64,000 bases of DNA. Source: Lachnoclostridium sp. UBA2905. GTDB lineage: Bacteria > Bacillota > Clostridia > Lachnospirales > Lachnospiraceae. The DNA lies in assembly GCA_002349525.1 (NCBI GenBank), contig DEDL01000035.1, positions 40,256-104,255 of the forward strand. The letters run 5' to 3'. Within the stretch, counting starts at the first letter, position 1, and the number at the start of each line of letters is the position of its first letter. The position numbers and the translations under genes are program-made. Under the pieces are notes generated by a model. The model was given only the letters and a program-made list of their open reading frames with translations, ran no database searches and had not been told where the DNA came from. Below are positions 7,759 through 16,307 of this stretch, piece after piece.

Positions 7759-8811
7759 ATGGATACAAAGCTTTTTGTTGTTAATGATATTAATGATGAA
7801 GGTGATATTAAAAAGATTGAAGAGTGTGCCGGAATTATAAAAAATGGTGGACTTGTTGCATTTCCTACGGAAACTGTTTATGGACTGGGGGGCAATGCCC
7901 TCGATGATAAGGCTTCCATGAAAATATATTCAGCAAAGGGAAGACCATCGGATAATCCCCTTATAGTGCATATAGCAGATATGAGCGAGCTTGAGCCACT
8001 TGTTAAGGAAATTCCGGATATAGCAAAAAAACTTGCAAAACTATATTGGCCAGGACCTCTTACCATGATATTTAAAAAGAGTGACCTTGTACCATATAAA
8101 ACTACAGGAGGGCTTGATACAGTTGCTGTAAGAATGCCTTCGCATAAGGTGGCAAGAGAATTCATAAGGAAGTCCGGCTTGCCAATTGCAGCTCCAAGTG
8201 CTAATGTATCAGGAAGACCAAGTCCTACAACTGCCAAGCATGTTATGGATGATCTTGATGGAAGAATAGATGCTGTTATAGATGGTGGACAGGTAGATAT
8301 TGGCCTTGAGTCTACGATTATTGATGTCAGTTCAGATGTGCCAATGCTTCTTAGACCAGGATTTATTACAATGGAGATGCTTGAGGAAGCTGCAGGAGAT
8401 GTAGAGAGAGATCCTACACTTACAAAGGGAGTAAGCAAGGGACTTAAGCCTAAGGCACCGGGAATGATGTACAGACATTATGCTCCAAAGGGAGATATGG
8501 CAATCGTTGAAGGCGCCATGGAGGATGTAATTGCCAGAATTAATCATCTTGCAGGTGAGCATAATGCAAGTGAAACTGCTGTAATAACAACGACTGATAA
8601 TAAGGACAAATATACAGGCTGTAGGGTATTCTGTATTGGGGACAGAAATGATGATGAGACAATAGCAAAGGAACTGTATGCTGTTCTTAGGGAGATGGAT
8701 GATTACAGTATTAAGTATATTTATGTTGAAAGTTTTAAAAATGGAAAACATGGAGAAGCTATAATGAACAGACTTGTTAAAGCAGCGGGACATAAAATCA
8801 TTCATGTGTAA
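7759..8811 (+). CDS. ywlC: L-threonylcarbamoyladenylate synthase (Sua5/YwlC)
   Basis: It makes threonylcarbamoyl-AMP from threonine, bicarbonate and ATP, the first step of the t6A37 modification of tRNAs reading ANN codons. The 350-residue protein has the YrdC domain (about 20-210) with KNGGLVAFPTETVYGLGG, SAKGRPSDNPL, KKLYWPGPLT-like LYWPGPLTMIF, and PSANVSGRPSPT, followed by the smaller Sua5 C-terminal domain after APGMMYRHYAPKG. The longer Sua5 form, rather than TsaC alone, is usual in Firmicutes. The start is the ATG eight bases after AGAGGTG; a TTG eight codons earlier is rejected. It heads a block whose order (ywlC, ywlE, rpiB) matches Bacillus subtilis ywlC-ywlE-ywlF. Confidence 0.93.
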   Translation: MDTKLFVVNDINDEGDIKKIEECAGIIKNGGLVAFPTETVYGLGGNALDDKASMKIYSAKGRPSDNPLIVHIADMSELEPLVKEIPDIAKKLAKLYWPGPLTMIFKKSDLVPYKTTGGLDTVAVRMPSHKVAREFIRKSGLPIAAPSANVSGRPSPTTAKHVMDDLDGRIDAVIDGGQVDIGLESTIIDVSSDVPMLLRPGFITMEMLEEAAGDVERDPTLTKGVSKGLKPKAPGMMYRHYAPKGDMAIVEGAMEDVIARINHLAGEHNASETAVITTTDNKDKYTGCRVFCIGDRNDDETIAKELYAVLREMDDYSIKYIYVESFKNGKHGEAIMNRLVKAAGHKIIHV

Positions 8812-9000
8812 ATTCGGGCATGAGGATGAGATATAGCCTTTGGTGAATTGCAAGGATGCGAAGAGAAAATTGTCAGCAAAACTGATCCGCATCCGGTAGC
8901 AGATAAGCTAATAGCAGGTAAGCTGGTGGCAAGCAGGCCAGGGCGCAATTAGATGTCTGTGTGCTGTTTTAATGGTTTTCCAGGAGAGAGGATTTTGTAT

Positions 9001-9492
9001 ATGAAACATGACAAGGTAATGTTTGTTGGAGAAGATAATACATGCAGAAGTCCCATGGCAGAAACCATATTCAGGTATTTGTGCGGGGATGAGGTTAAGG
9101 GATGTGAGATTGTATCAAGAGGACTTGTTGTTTTATTTGAGGAACCATACAATCAGAAAGCTGAAATGATTTTATATAATCATGGAATGGAAACTGCCAA
9201 TAAAACAGCAATTCAGTTAAATGAGGAAGAATTGCAGGGCAATCCACTTGTTCTTACAATGACATTTGCAGAAAAGCTTAAGATAATTGAGGACTTTGGA
9301 TTTGAAGGAGATTTGTATACTCTTAAGGAGTATGTTGGAAATGATGATGAGTTCCTTGACCCATATGGCGAAGAAATTGATATATATGAAGCATGTTTTC
9401 AGGACATGTATGAAGTTATGAAACTTGTGAAAGAGCGTTTTATACGTGAAAATAATAATGAAAATGATAATGAAACGGAGGAGAAATTATGA
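9001..9492 (+). CDS. ywlE: YwlE-like phosphatase lacking its catalytic cysteine
   Basis: The 163-residue protein has the low-molecular-weight phosphatase fold and sits where Bacillus has the protein-arginine phosphatase YwlE. Family signatures include VMFV before the P-loop, NTCRSPMAE after it, LYTLKEYV, and the general-acid loop LDPYG with Asp120. The P-loop normally reads Cys-X5-Arg. Here residue 10, the nucleophile, is Gly (GGA at 9028-9030), and the loop reads GEDNTCR with Arg16 kept. Thr14, the YwlE-type residue linked to phosphoarginine preference, is also kept. A thiol-phosphate intermediate at the normal site is therefore impossible. It may bind phospho-residues without hydrolysis, or Cys15 might substitute, which seems unlikely. 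The start at 9001 matches the family N-terminus. The gene overlaps rpiB by ATGA, so both are translated together. Confidence 0.88.
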   Translation: MKHDKVMFVGEDNTCRSPMAETIFRYLCGDEVKGCEIVSRGLVVLFEEPYNQKAEMILYNHGMETANKTAIQLNEEELQGNPLVLTMTFAEKLKIIEDFGFEGDLYTLKEYVGNDDEFLDPYGEEIDIYEACFQDMYEVMKLVKERFIRENNNENDNETEEKL

Positions 9493-9920
9493 TAGCAATA
9501 GGATGTGATCATGGTGGATTTGAACTTAAACAGGAGATTATGAAACACCTTGAAGAAAATAATATTGAGTATAAGGACTTTGGTACATATACTAAGGATT
9601 CATGTGATTATCCGGTTTATGCAAAGAAGGTTGCAAAGGCAATATTAAGTGGAGAGTGTGAAAAAGGAATCCTTATATGTGGAACTGGAATCGGAATTGG
9701 CATTACAGCCAATAAATTTAAGGGAATCAGAGCAGCACTCTGTCATGATGTGTTTAGTGCACAGGCTACAAGAGAGCATAATGATGCCAATGTACTTACA
9801 ATGGGAGAAAGAGTTGTAGGACCAGGCCTTGCACTTAAAATCGTCGATACATTCCTTACAACAGAATTCTCAAATGATGAAAGACACATCAACAGAATCA
9901 GACAGATTGAAGAGGACTAA
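9489..9920 (+). CDS. rpiB: Ribose-5-phosphate isomerase B
   Basis: It interconverts ribose 5-phosphate and ribulose 5-phosphate in the pentose phosphate pathway. The 143-residue cytosolic protein is full length for the RpiB/LacAB family. IGCDHGGFELK at the N-terminus contains the phosphate- and ring-opening residues. GILICGTGIGIGITANK carries the catalytic Cys of the bacterial type, followed by RAALCHD and the AREHNDANVLTMGERVVG-like segment that closes the site. The start overlaps the ywlE stop by four bases, and a 50-base gap separates it from proC. Placement after ywlE repeats the Bacillus ywlE-ywlF order. Confidence 0.95.
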   Translation: MIAIGCDHGGFELKQEIMKHLEENNIEYKDFGTYTKDSCDYPVYAKKVAKAILSGECEKGILICGTGIGIGITANKFKGIRAALCHDVFSAQATREHNDANVLTMGERVVGPGLALKIVDTFLTTEFSNDERHINRIRQIEED

Positions 9921-9970
9921 TTTGTATATATTATAAAAGTGCTAATTGCATTTAGATTGGAGATAATACT

Positions 9971-10765
9971 ATGAAAATAGGATTTATAGGCTGTGGAAAT
10001 ATGGCAAGAGCAATAATATCAGGACTTATTGCAAGCAAAACATTTGCCCCTGAAGAGATTATTGCTTCTGATAAAAGTGAGGCGGCACTTAATGAAGCTG
10101 CTGAAAAATTTGGCATTAATACAACAACTAATAACTGTGCACTTGTACTTGAGTCAGAGATGCTTCTGCTTGCTGTAAAGCCACAGATTCTTCCAGCTGT
10201 TGCTGAGGAGATTGCTGATGTAGTTGATGAGAGTAAGCTTATAATATCCATTGTCGCAGGACAGGATATTAAGAAAATAACAGAATTATTTGGCAAAAAA
10301 ATTAAGCTTGTAAGAACCATGCCTAATACACCAGCACTTGTTGGGGCCGGAATGACAGCAATGAGTCCAGGACCAGGTGTTACACCTGTTGAAGCGCAGT
10401 ATGCACAGAAAATACTTGAAAGCTTTGGTGAGGTTGAGGTTGTACCGGAGCACCTTATGGACGCTGTTTGTGCAGTTTCAGGAAGCTCACCTGCATACGT
10501 TGCAATGTTTATTGAAGCAATGGCTGATGGAGCTGTTCTGGAAGGAATGCCAAGAGCACAGGCATATAAGTTTGCGACCCAGGCAGTAATCGGTACTGCA
10601 AAGCTTATAATGGAAACAGGAAAGCATCCGGGAGAGATAAAGGATATGGTTTGTTCACCTGCCGGAACTACAATTGAGGCTGTAAGACTTCTTGAAGAAA
10701 GAGGCTTCAGAAGTGCCGTTATAGAATGCATGGATGCATGTGCAGAAGTGTCAAAAAAACTTTGA
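9971..10765 (+). CDS. proC: Pyrroline-5-carboxylate reductase
   Basis: It reduces pyrroline-5-carboxylate to proline with NAD(P)H, the last step of proline synthesis. The 264-residue protein has the N-terminal Rossmann motif GFIGCGNMARAIISGL, then LLAVKPQ, the RTMPNTPALVGAG segment and the C-terminal dimerisation domain with VSGSSPAYV and the signature HPGEIKDMVCSPAGTTIEAV. Length and order are normal. The ribosome binding site is weak (TTGGAGAT). The stop codon overlaps the -35 box of the ATP synthase promoter. proB and proA are not in the window. Confidence 0.95.
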   Translation: MKIGFIGCGNMARAIISGLIASKTFAPEEIIASDKSEAALNEAAEKFGINTTTNNCALVLESEMLLLAVKPQILPAVAEEIADVVDESKLIISIVAGQDIKKITELFGKKIKLVRTMPNTPALVGAGMTAMSPGPGVTPVEAQYAQKILESFGEVEVVPEHLMDAVCAVSGSSPAYVAMFIEAMADGAVLEGMPRAQAYKFATQAVIGTAKLIMETGKHPGEIKDMVCSPAGTTIEAVRLLEERGFRSAVIECMDACAEVSKKL

Positions 10766-10790
10766 TAAAGTGATTGCTGTGTGTTATTAT
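10762..10790 (+). promoter_or_regulatory. Promoter of the ATP synthase operon
   Basis: TTGATA at 10762 overlaps the proC stop, and TATTAT follows at 10785 after 17 bases. A second TATAAT overlaps it at 10788. It lies about 40 bases before the first atp gene. Confidence 0.65.
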
Positions 10791-10829
10791 AATTTTATGT
10801 GTTAACTGGATGAATGAGGTGTGATTGCT

Positions 10830-11162
10830 ATGGCATATAGGAAGAATAACAAGAGAAATGATTTGTTTCTTGTGGCAAAAGGCATATCTATGATTCTTCA
10901 GTTAGGAATCAGTATGATGGTTCCTGTTGCATTGTGCTTATTTGTGGGAATTAAGCTTGATAAGCATTTTGAAACATCATATATTACTGTTATTTTTCTT
11001 TTTCTTGGATTCGCAGCGGGTATAAGAAGTGTATATACCATCACGAAGGGCTTTTATGCTGAGTGTCTGAAGAAGGAGAATGAGGAACAGGAATATTTTA
11101 AAAGACTACATGATCCACAGGCGGGAGAAGCAGATGAAGGAAGTAAAACAGACCTACCATGA
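10830..11162 (+). CDS. atpZ: AtpZ/AtpI-like membrane protein
   Basis: A 110-residue protein with two transmembrane helices (LGISMMVPVALCLFVGIKL and the following ITVIFLFLGFAAGIRSVYTI) of the AtpZ/AtpI family, whose members precede F-type ATP synthase operons. Members have been linked to Mg2+ or Ca2+ handling and to c-ring assembly. The ATG chosen lies eight bases after GAGGTG; a GTG three codons earlier overlaps that site. The C-terminal tail is charged and cytosolic. It overlaps atpI by 29 bases, which implies translational coupling. Confidence 0.8.
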   Translation: MAYRKNNKRNDLFLVAKGISMILQLGISMMVPVALCLFVGIKLDKHFETSYITVIFLFLGFAAGIRSVYTITKGFYAECLKKENEEQEYFKRLHDPQAGEADEGSKTDLP

Positions 11163-11562
11163 GATGGTTATATCTATTATATTATCAGGAATCCTGTTTG
11201 CCACTGTGGGAAGTATAATTGCCGGTAATTATCTTGGTTCCGGTGAATATATTAAGTTCCCGCTGGGAGTTCTGGCTGGCTGTATTGTTGCAGTGGGTCT
11301 GCTGTCACATATGATGAAAAGCATCAGTATGATAGTTGAACTTGATGAGCAGACGGCAAAAAGATATGGAGCCAGACAGTCATTTGTAAGAATATTTGTA
11401 ATGGGTCTTATGATTTGTGTAGCATGCTATTACAGCGATTATATCAACCCCTGGGGAGTTTTGGCAGGGATGTTTACATTAAAGCTGTCAGCTCATTTGC
11501 AGAGACCTGTACATATATTTATGAAAAAATATATCAGACGAGGAAGGAGGAAGGCTAGATGA
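11134..11562 (+). CDS. atpI: ATP synthase subunit I
   Basis: A 142-residue protein with four predicted transmembrane helices, the AtpI type that helps assemble the c-ring, especially in Na+-type enzymes. Visible segments are ISIILSGILFATVGSII, FPLGVLAGCIVAVGLL, IFVMGLMICVACYYS and NPWGVLAGMFTLKL, followed by a basic tail RGRRKAR. The start at 11134 has GGGAG six bases upstream and lies inside the end of atpZ. An upstream in-frame ATG would add 18 residues without a site. The stop overlaps the atpB start as ATGA. Sequence conservation in this family is low, so position carries much of the call. Confidence 0.78.
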   Translation: MKEVKQTYHEMVISIILSGILFATVGSIIAGNYLGSGEYIKFPLGVLAGCIVAVGLLSHMMKSISMIVELDEQTAKRYGARQSFVRIFVMGLMICVACYYSDYINPWGVLAGMFTLKLSAHLQRPVHIFMKKYIRRGRRKAR

Positions 11563-12293
11563 ATGTACTACTTAGTGGGGATACTAATCTTGATTTCTTT
11601 ATAGAAGGTTTTCATAAGTTTGAATTATTTGGACAGACATTGTATATTACTACGACTCATATTTGTCTGAGTATAGTATTTGTTATATTAATTGTATTTT
11701 CCATAATTGCAAACAGGGCAATTAAAAAGGCAGATCCGACGAAGCCTCCTAAAGGCTTTGTAAATGTGCTGGAGCTTCTTGTTGAAGCAGTCGATAATAT
11801 GCTTGTAGATACAATGGGACCTAAGCATGGACCTAGATTTGCCAATTATATTGGATCATTGTTTGCTTTGTTACTGCTTTGTAACCTGTCGGGATTACTT
11901 GGTTTGAGACCACCAACAGCCGATTTTGGCGTAACATTCCCACTGGCGCTTATTTCATGGTTTATGATTCAGTACAATGGAATTAAACATCAGAAATTAG
12001 GAAAGTTAAAAAGCTTGTTTGAACCGGTATTTTTATTCTTTCCAATTAACGTAATCAGTGAGTTATCAACACCAATTTCAATGTCACTTCGTTTATTTGG
12101 TAATATGTTCTCAGGAACTATTATGATGTCATTGATATATGGACTGTTAAGAGTTGGAAGTGTCAGTCTTGCTGTTGCATGGCCTGCGGCACTGCATGCG
12201 TACCTTGATGTATTCGCAGGAGCATTACAGGCATATGTATTTGCTATGCTGACGATGGTATTTGTTTCAAACCAGATAGGTGATGAAACGTAG
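11559..12293 (+). CDS. atpB: ATP synthase F0 subunit a
   Basis: Subunit a forms the ion half-channels beside the c-ring. The 244-residue protein has five to six membrane helices. Helix 4 carries the essential arginine in LSTPISMSLRLFGNMFSG, and helix 5 contains the ALHAYLDVFAGALQAYVFAMLT-type segment that faces the ring. The N-terminus contains FGQTLYITTTHICLSIVF. Length is normal for Firmicutes. It overlaps atpI by four bases and is followed by an 84-base gap before atpE. Confidence 0.95.
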   Translation: MNVLLSGDTNLDFFIEGFHKFELFGQTLYITTTHICLSIVFVILIVFSIIANRAIKKADPTKPPKGFVNVLELLVEAVDNMLVDTMGPKHGPRFANYIGSLFALLLLCNLSGLLGLRPPTADFGVTFPLALISWFMIQYNGIKHQKLGKLKSLFEPVFLFFPINVISELSTPISMSLRLFGNMFSGTIMMSLIYGLLRVGSVSLAVAWPAALHAYLDVFAGALQAYVFAMLTMVFVSNQIGDET

Positions 12294-12377
12294 ATAATTT
12301 TAAGCTTATAATTTAATTTAAAAATTTAATGACAAAACCTAAAGTAAAAACAAACAAATCTAAGGAGGATTTATATT

Positions 12378-12638
12378 ATGAGTGGAATTTCAAGTGAAGC
12401 ATTTGTATTAGGATGTTCAGCAATTGGAGCAGGTCTTGCTGTTATCGCAGGTATCGGACCTGGTGTTGGACAGGGAATCGCAGCTGGTTATGCTGCATCA
12501 GCAGTAGGACGTAATCCTGGTGCAAAGGGAAGTATCATGTCAACTATGCTTTTAGGACAGGCCGTAGCCGAGACAACAGGTCTTTATGGATTTACTGTTG
12601 CACTTCTTCTCATGTTCCTTAAACCATTAATGCCATAA
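12378..12638 (+). CDS. atpE: ATP synthase F0 subunit c, Na+-binding type
   Basis: This 86-residue, two-helix proteolipid forms the rotor ring. The ion site has the Na+ signature known from Ilyobacter tartaricus, and numbering coincides exactly: Gln32 in helix 1 (GPGVGQG), and Val63, Glu65, Thr66 and Tyr70 in helix 2 (QAVAETTGLY). Ilyobacter has Ser66 where Thr stands here, a known variant of Na+ sites. H+-type rings lack the Gln32 plus Ser/Thr66 pair. The loop RNPGAKG is normal. A very strong AGGAGG site precedes it, as expected for a subunit needed in about ten copies. Na+ use is inferred from the residues. Confidence 0.95.
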   Translation: MSGISSEAFVLGCSAIGAGLAVIAGIGPGVGQGIAAGYAASAVGRNPGAKGSIMSTMLLGQAVAETTGLYGFTVALLLMFLKPLMP

Positions 12639-12679
12639 TGTTTAAAAAGGCTTTAATGATATGAAAGGAGGCTAATGAC

Positions 12680-13252
12680 TTGAGTGGCATATTAGCTAGT
12701 AAAGCTGTAGCTGTGATGATTGCAGAGGAGAATGTCTGGAAAAGAATATTCGGCCTTGATGCACAGACACTTTTTGATACATGTATTGTACTTATTGCAA
12801 TGCTGGTATTATTTGTATTTATGTCATACCTGTTATTTAACCCGGCAAGGGATCTTATCAACAAGCGTAAGGAGCTTATAGCCAAGGACATGGAAAGCGC
12901 CAAAAAGGATAAGGAAGAAGCAGGAAAATACAAAGAAGAATATGATAACAAATTAAAGAATGTAAAAGCTGAAACTGATGAGATAATGAGTGCGGCAAGA
13001 GTGAAAGCTAAAAAGCAGGAAGCTCAGATTGTTGATGAAGCAAAGGAGGAGGCTGCACGTATTATTAAGAGAGCAGAAAATGAGGCAGTTCTTGAAAAAG
13101 GAAAGGCTAAGGATGAGATGAAGCAGGAAATTATTGCTGTTGCATCTTTAATGGCTGAAAAAATTGTTGAATCTTCAATGACTGAAGAAGAACAGAATAA
13201 GATGTTAGAGGCTGCACTTAATGAAATGGGTGAAGAGACATGGCAAAATTAG
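12680..13252 (+). CDS. atpF: ATP synthase F0 subunit b
   Basis: The peripheral stalk subunit: one N-terminal transmembrane helix (about residues 35-55, TCIVLIAMLVLFVFMSYLLF) followed by a long, highly charged coiled coil (about 60-170) that reaches F1. The length of 190 residues is slightly above the usual 160-170 because of a 30-residue N-terminal extension before the membrane helix. The start is TTG, eight bases after GGAGG; no ATG gives a better match. It overlaps atpH by 13 bases. Confidence 0.92.
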   Translation: MSGILASKAVAVMIAEENVWKRIFGLDAQTLFDTCIVLIAMLVLFVFMSYLLFNPARDLINKRKELIAKDMESAKKDKEEAGKYKEEYDNKLKNVKAETDEIMSAARVKAKKQEAQIVDEAKEEAARIIKRAENEAVLEKGKAKDEMKQEIIAVASLMAEKIVESSMTEEEQNKMLEAALNEMGEETWQN

Positions 13253-13788
13253 TATCAAAAACATATGGTGATGCATTATTTGAACTTGCTGTCTCGGAGA
13301 ATAACCTGGCAGCAATAACTGATGAGGTTCATTGTTTTCTTGATATACTGCACCAGAATGATGATATGAATACTATGTTGTCAGGTGATGGTGTAAGTAA
13401 GGAAGAAAAGTGGGAATTTATTAAAAACGTATTTGATGGACGCTTAAGTGATATTATGATGGGATTTTTAAATATTGCCATTGAAAAGGGACGTTCATCT
13501 GATATTGAAAGTATTCTTGATTATTTTTCTGACAGAGCCAGAGAATATAACAAAATAGGTGTAGCACATATTACATCTGCCGTTTCTCTTACAGATGCAC
13601 AGAAGAAGCAGATTAAAGACAGGCTTCTTCAGGTTACTGATTTTGTAGATTATGAAACGGAATATGAGGTTGATGAAAAGCTTATTGGTGGACTTGTTAT
13701 CCGTATTGGAGACAGAGTTTTTGACAGCAGTGTTAAAAACAGAATTGAGAAGATGCAGCGTTCACTTACAAAGATTCAGCTTAACTAA
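13240..13788 (+). CDS. atpH: ATP synthase F1 subunit delta
   Basis: The 182-residue delta subunit joins the top of F1 to the b stalk. The N-terminal helical domain begins with KLVSKTYGDALFELAV, and the C-terminal region has the family pattern around VDEKLIGGLVIRIGDRVFDSS. Length is normal. Start and stop are tightly placed: 13 bases overlap with atpF and a 29-base gap before atpA with an AAGGAGG site. Confidence 0.93.
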   Translation: MAKLVSKTYGDALFELAVSENNLAAITDEVHCFLDILHQNDDMNTMLSGDGVSKEEKWEFIKNVFDGRLSDIMMGFLNIAIEKGRSSDIESILDYFSDRAREYNKIGVAHITSAVSLTDAQKKQIKDRLLQVTDFVDYETEYEVDEKLIGGLVIRIGDRVFDSSVKNRIEKMQRSLTKIQLN

Positions 13789-13817
13789 AATTATGAAAAG
13801 GAGGGCATACCGAAAAC

Positions 13818-15326
13818 ATGAATTTGAGACCGGAAGAAATAAGTTCTGTTATTAAAGAGCAGATTAAAAAATATCGTACTGGGTTTGAAGTTTCAGATGT
13901 TGGTACCGTAATTCAGGTTGCAGATGGTATTGCCAGAGTTCACGGACTTGAGAAAGCTATGCAGGGTGAGCTTCTTGAATTCCCTAACGAGATATATGGA
14001 ATGGTTCTTAACCTTGAAGAAGACAACGTTGGTGTTGTTATGCTTGGTGATTCAACAAGTATCGGTGAAGGTGATATTGTTAAGACAACAGGCCGAGTTG
14101 TTGAGGTGCCGGTTGGCGATGCTATGCTTGGAAGAGTAGTTAATGCACTTGGACAGCCAATAGATGGAAAAGGACCTATTGAAACTGATAAATTCAGAAA
14201 AATCGAAAGAGTTGCATCAGGAGTTATTGCAAGAAAATCAGTTGATACTCCTTTGCAGACAGGTATTAAGGCTATCGATGCCATGGTTCCAATTGGACGT
14301 GGTCAGCGTGAGCTTATCATCGGTGACAGACAGACAGGAAAGACTGCTATTGCCATCGATACAATAATTAACCAGAAGGGTCAGAATGTAAAATGTATAT
14401 ATGTTGCAATTGGACAGAAGGCTTCTACTGTTGCAACAATAGTTAAGACTCTTGAAGAATATGGTGCTATGGATTATACAACAGTTGTTGTATCAACTGC
14501 CAGTGAGCAGGCACCACTTCAGTATATTGCACCTTATTCTGGATGTGCAATTGGAGAGGAATGGATGGAGAACGGAGAAGATGTTCTCGTTGTTTATGAT
14601 GATTTGAGTAAGCATGCTGTTGCATATCGTACACTTGCATTACTCCTTCGTAGACCACCAGGACGTGAGGCATATCCTGGAGACGTATTCTACCTTCATT
14701 CAAGACTTCTTGAAAGAGCTGCTAAGCTTAGTGATAAGCTTGGAGGAGGATCGCTTACTGCTCTTCCAATTATTGAAACACAGGCAGGAGATGTTTCAGC
14801 ATATATCCCAACCAATGTTATTTCTATAACAGATGGTCAGATATACCTTGAAACTGAGATGTTTAACTCAGGTTTCAGACCTGCTGTTAATGCTGGACTT
14901 TCAGTATCACGAGTTGGTGGTTCAGCCCAGATCAAGGCAATGAAGAAGATTGCCGGACCTATTCGTATTGAGCTTGCACAGTTCAGAGAGCTTGCAGCAT
15001 TCTCACAGTTTGGTTCAGATCTTGATAATGATACAAAGCAGAAGCTCGCACAGGGTGAAAGAATCAGGGAGATCCTTAAACAGGATCAGTATAAACCATT
15101 ACCTGTACAGTATCAGGTAATCATAATATATGCAGCAGTTAATAACTATCTTCTTGAACTTGAAACATCAGATATCGGAAGATTTGAAAAAGAACTGTTT
15201 GAGTTCATTGATACAAAATATCCTGAAATTCCAGCAGCAATCAAGGATGAAAAAGTAATAAGTGATGCTACTGAGGAAGTACTTAAAAAGGCTATTAAAG
15301 AATGTATCGAAGAATTTAAGGCATAG
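13818..15326 (+). CDS. atpA: ATP synthase F1 subunit alpha
   Basis: The non-catalytic nucleotide-binding subunit of the F1 hexamer, 502 residues. Visible signatures are the beta-barrel start VSDVGTVIQVADGIARVHG, the P-loop GDRQTGKT, the arginine-finger region in PAVNAGLSVSRVGG, and the conserved YPGDVFYLHSRLLERAAK. Length is normal and the frame is intact. It follows the usual order and is separated from atpG by 41 bases with a CAGGAGG site. Confidence 0.97.
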   Translation: MNLRPEEISSVIKEQIKKYRTGFEVSDVGTVIQVADGIARVHGLEKAMQGELLEFPNEIYGMVLNLEEDNVGVVMLGDSTSIGEGDIVKTTGRVVEVPVGDAMLGRVVNALGQPIDGKGPIETDKFRKIERVASGVIARKSVDTPLQTGIKAIDAMVPIGRGQRELIIGDRQTGKTAIAIDTIINQKGQNVKCIYVAIGQKASTVATIVKTLEEYGAMDYTTVVVSTASEQAPLQYIAPYSGCAIGEEWMENGEDVLVVYDDLSKHAVAYRTLALLLRRPPGREAYPGDVFYLHSRLLERAAKLSDKLGGGSLTALPIIETQAGDVSAYIPTNVISITDGQIYLETEMFNSGFRPAVNAGLSVSRVGGSAQIKAMKKIAGPIRIELAQFRELAAFSQFGSDLDNDTKQKLAQGERIREILKQDQYKPLPVQYQVIIIYAAVNNYLLELETSDIGRFEKELFEFIDTKYPEIPAAIKDEKVISDATEEVLKKAIKECIEEFKA

Positions 15327-15367
15327 ATTCTGATGAATTCTGATGAATTAGGACAGGAGGATGGCTT

Positions 15368-16231
15368 ATGGCTACCATGAGAGATATTAAACGCCGTAAA
15401 GAGAGCGTTACAAGTACTGGCCAGATAACCAAGGCCATGAAGCTTGTTGCTACGGTTAAGATGCAAAAAGCCAAGACAAGGGCTGAGAATTCACAGCCTT
15501 ATTTTAACAATATGTATAATACGGTTAAATCCATACTTGCTGGCTCAGAAAATATCTCACATCCATACCTTAATGGCAATGAATCAGATAAGAAGGCCGT
15601 TATAGTTATTACATCCAATAAGGGACTTGCCGGAGGTTACAATGCCAATGTAATTAAGCTCCTTACTAAGAATGATGATTTTACACCTGAAAACACAGAG
15701 ATTTATGCTCTTGGTAGGAAGGGTGTAACAGGACTTCATAAGTATGGTTATGAGATAAAAGCTGATTATTCAGATGCTATAAATGAACCATTATTTTCAG
15801 ATGTAGTTCAGATTGGCGAAGACGTTATAAATGCATATGTTAATGGTGAGATTGGCGAGATATATATCGCTTATACAGTATATAAGAATACGGTTACACA
15901 GATACCAACACTTCTTAAGCTTCTTCCAATAACAAAGGAGGAGAAAGAAGACGAAAAGGATGCTGGAACCGATATGCTTATGAACTATGAGCCAGAGGCT
16001 GAGGAAGCTCTTGAGATGATCGTGCCAAAATATATAAACAGTCTTATATTTGGTGCTATGATTGAATCTGTTGCCAGCGAAAACGGCTCCAGAATGCAGG
16101 CCATGGATTCTGCTACAAGCAATGCAGAAGAGATGATTGCAAGTCTGGAACTTAAGTATAACAGAGCACGACAGGGTGCTATTACCCAGGAGCTTACCGA
16201 GATTATTGCCGGATCAGCTGCGGTAGAATAG
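15368..16231 (+). CDS. atpG: ATP synthase F1 subunit gamma
   Basis: The central shaft of F1, 287 residues. The N-terminal helix reads MRDIKRRKESVTSTGQITKAMKLVA, split here as MRDIKRRKESV and TGQITKAMKLVA. The C-terminal helix contains RMQAMDSATSNAEEM and RARQGAITQELTEI, both hallmark segments that form the coiled coil. The middle Rossmann-like domain has VIVITSNKGLAGGYNAN. An insertion of about ten acidic residues (EEKEDEKDAG) lies near residue 200, a variable surface region. The 76-base gap to atpD holds two small hairpins. Confidence 0.95.
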   Translation: MATMRDIKRRKESVTSTGQITKAMKLVATVKMQKAKTRAENSQPYFNNMYNTVKSILAGSENISHPYLNGNESDKKAVIVITSNKGLAGGYNANVIKLLTKNDDFTPENTEIYALGRKGVTGLHKYGYEIKADYSDAINEPLFSDVVQIGEDVINAYVNGEIGEIYIAYTVYKNTVTQIPTLLKLLPITKEEKEDEKDAGTDMLMNYEPEAEEALEMIVPKYINSLIFGAMIESVASENGSRMQAMDSATSNAEEMIASLELKYNRARQGAITQELTEIIAGSAAVE

Positions 16232-16246
16232 TAAAGTGAAATTATG

Positions 16247-16292
16247 AACCACGTATGTGGTTAAAGAGATAATGATTAACCACTACGGTGGT
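16247..16292 (+). other. Twin hairpins between atpG and atpD
   Basis: AACCAC-GTAT-GTGGTT at 16247-16262 and ACCAC-TACG-GTGGT at 16279-16292 are two small hairpins with the same stem sequence, 16 bases apart, just before the atpD ribosome binding site. They could stabilise or mark a processing site in the mRNA and so adjust beta-subunit output. No T run follows, so termination is unlikely. Confidence 0.55.
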
Positions 16293-16307
16293 AGAATGGA
16301 GGAAATA

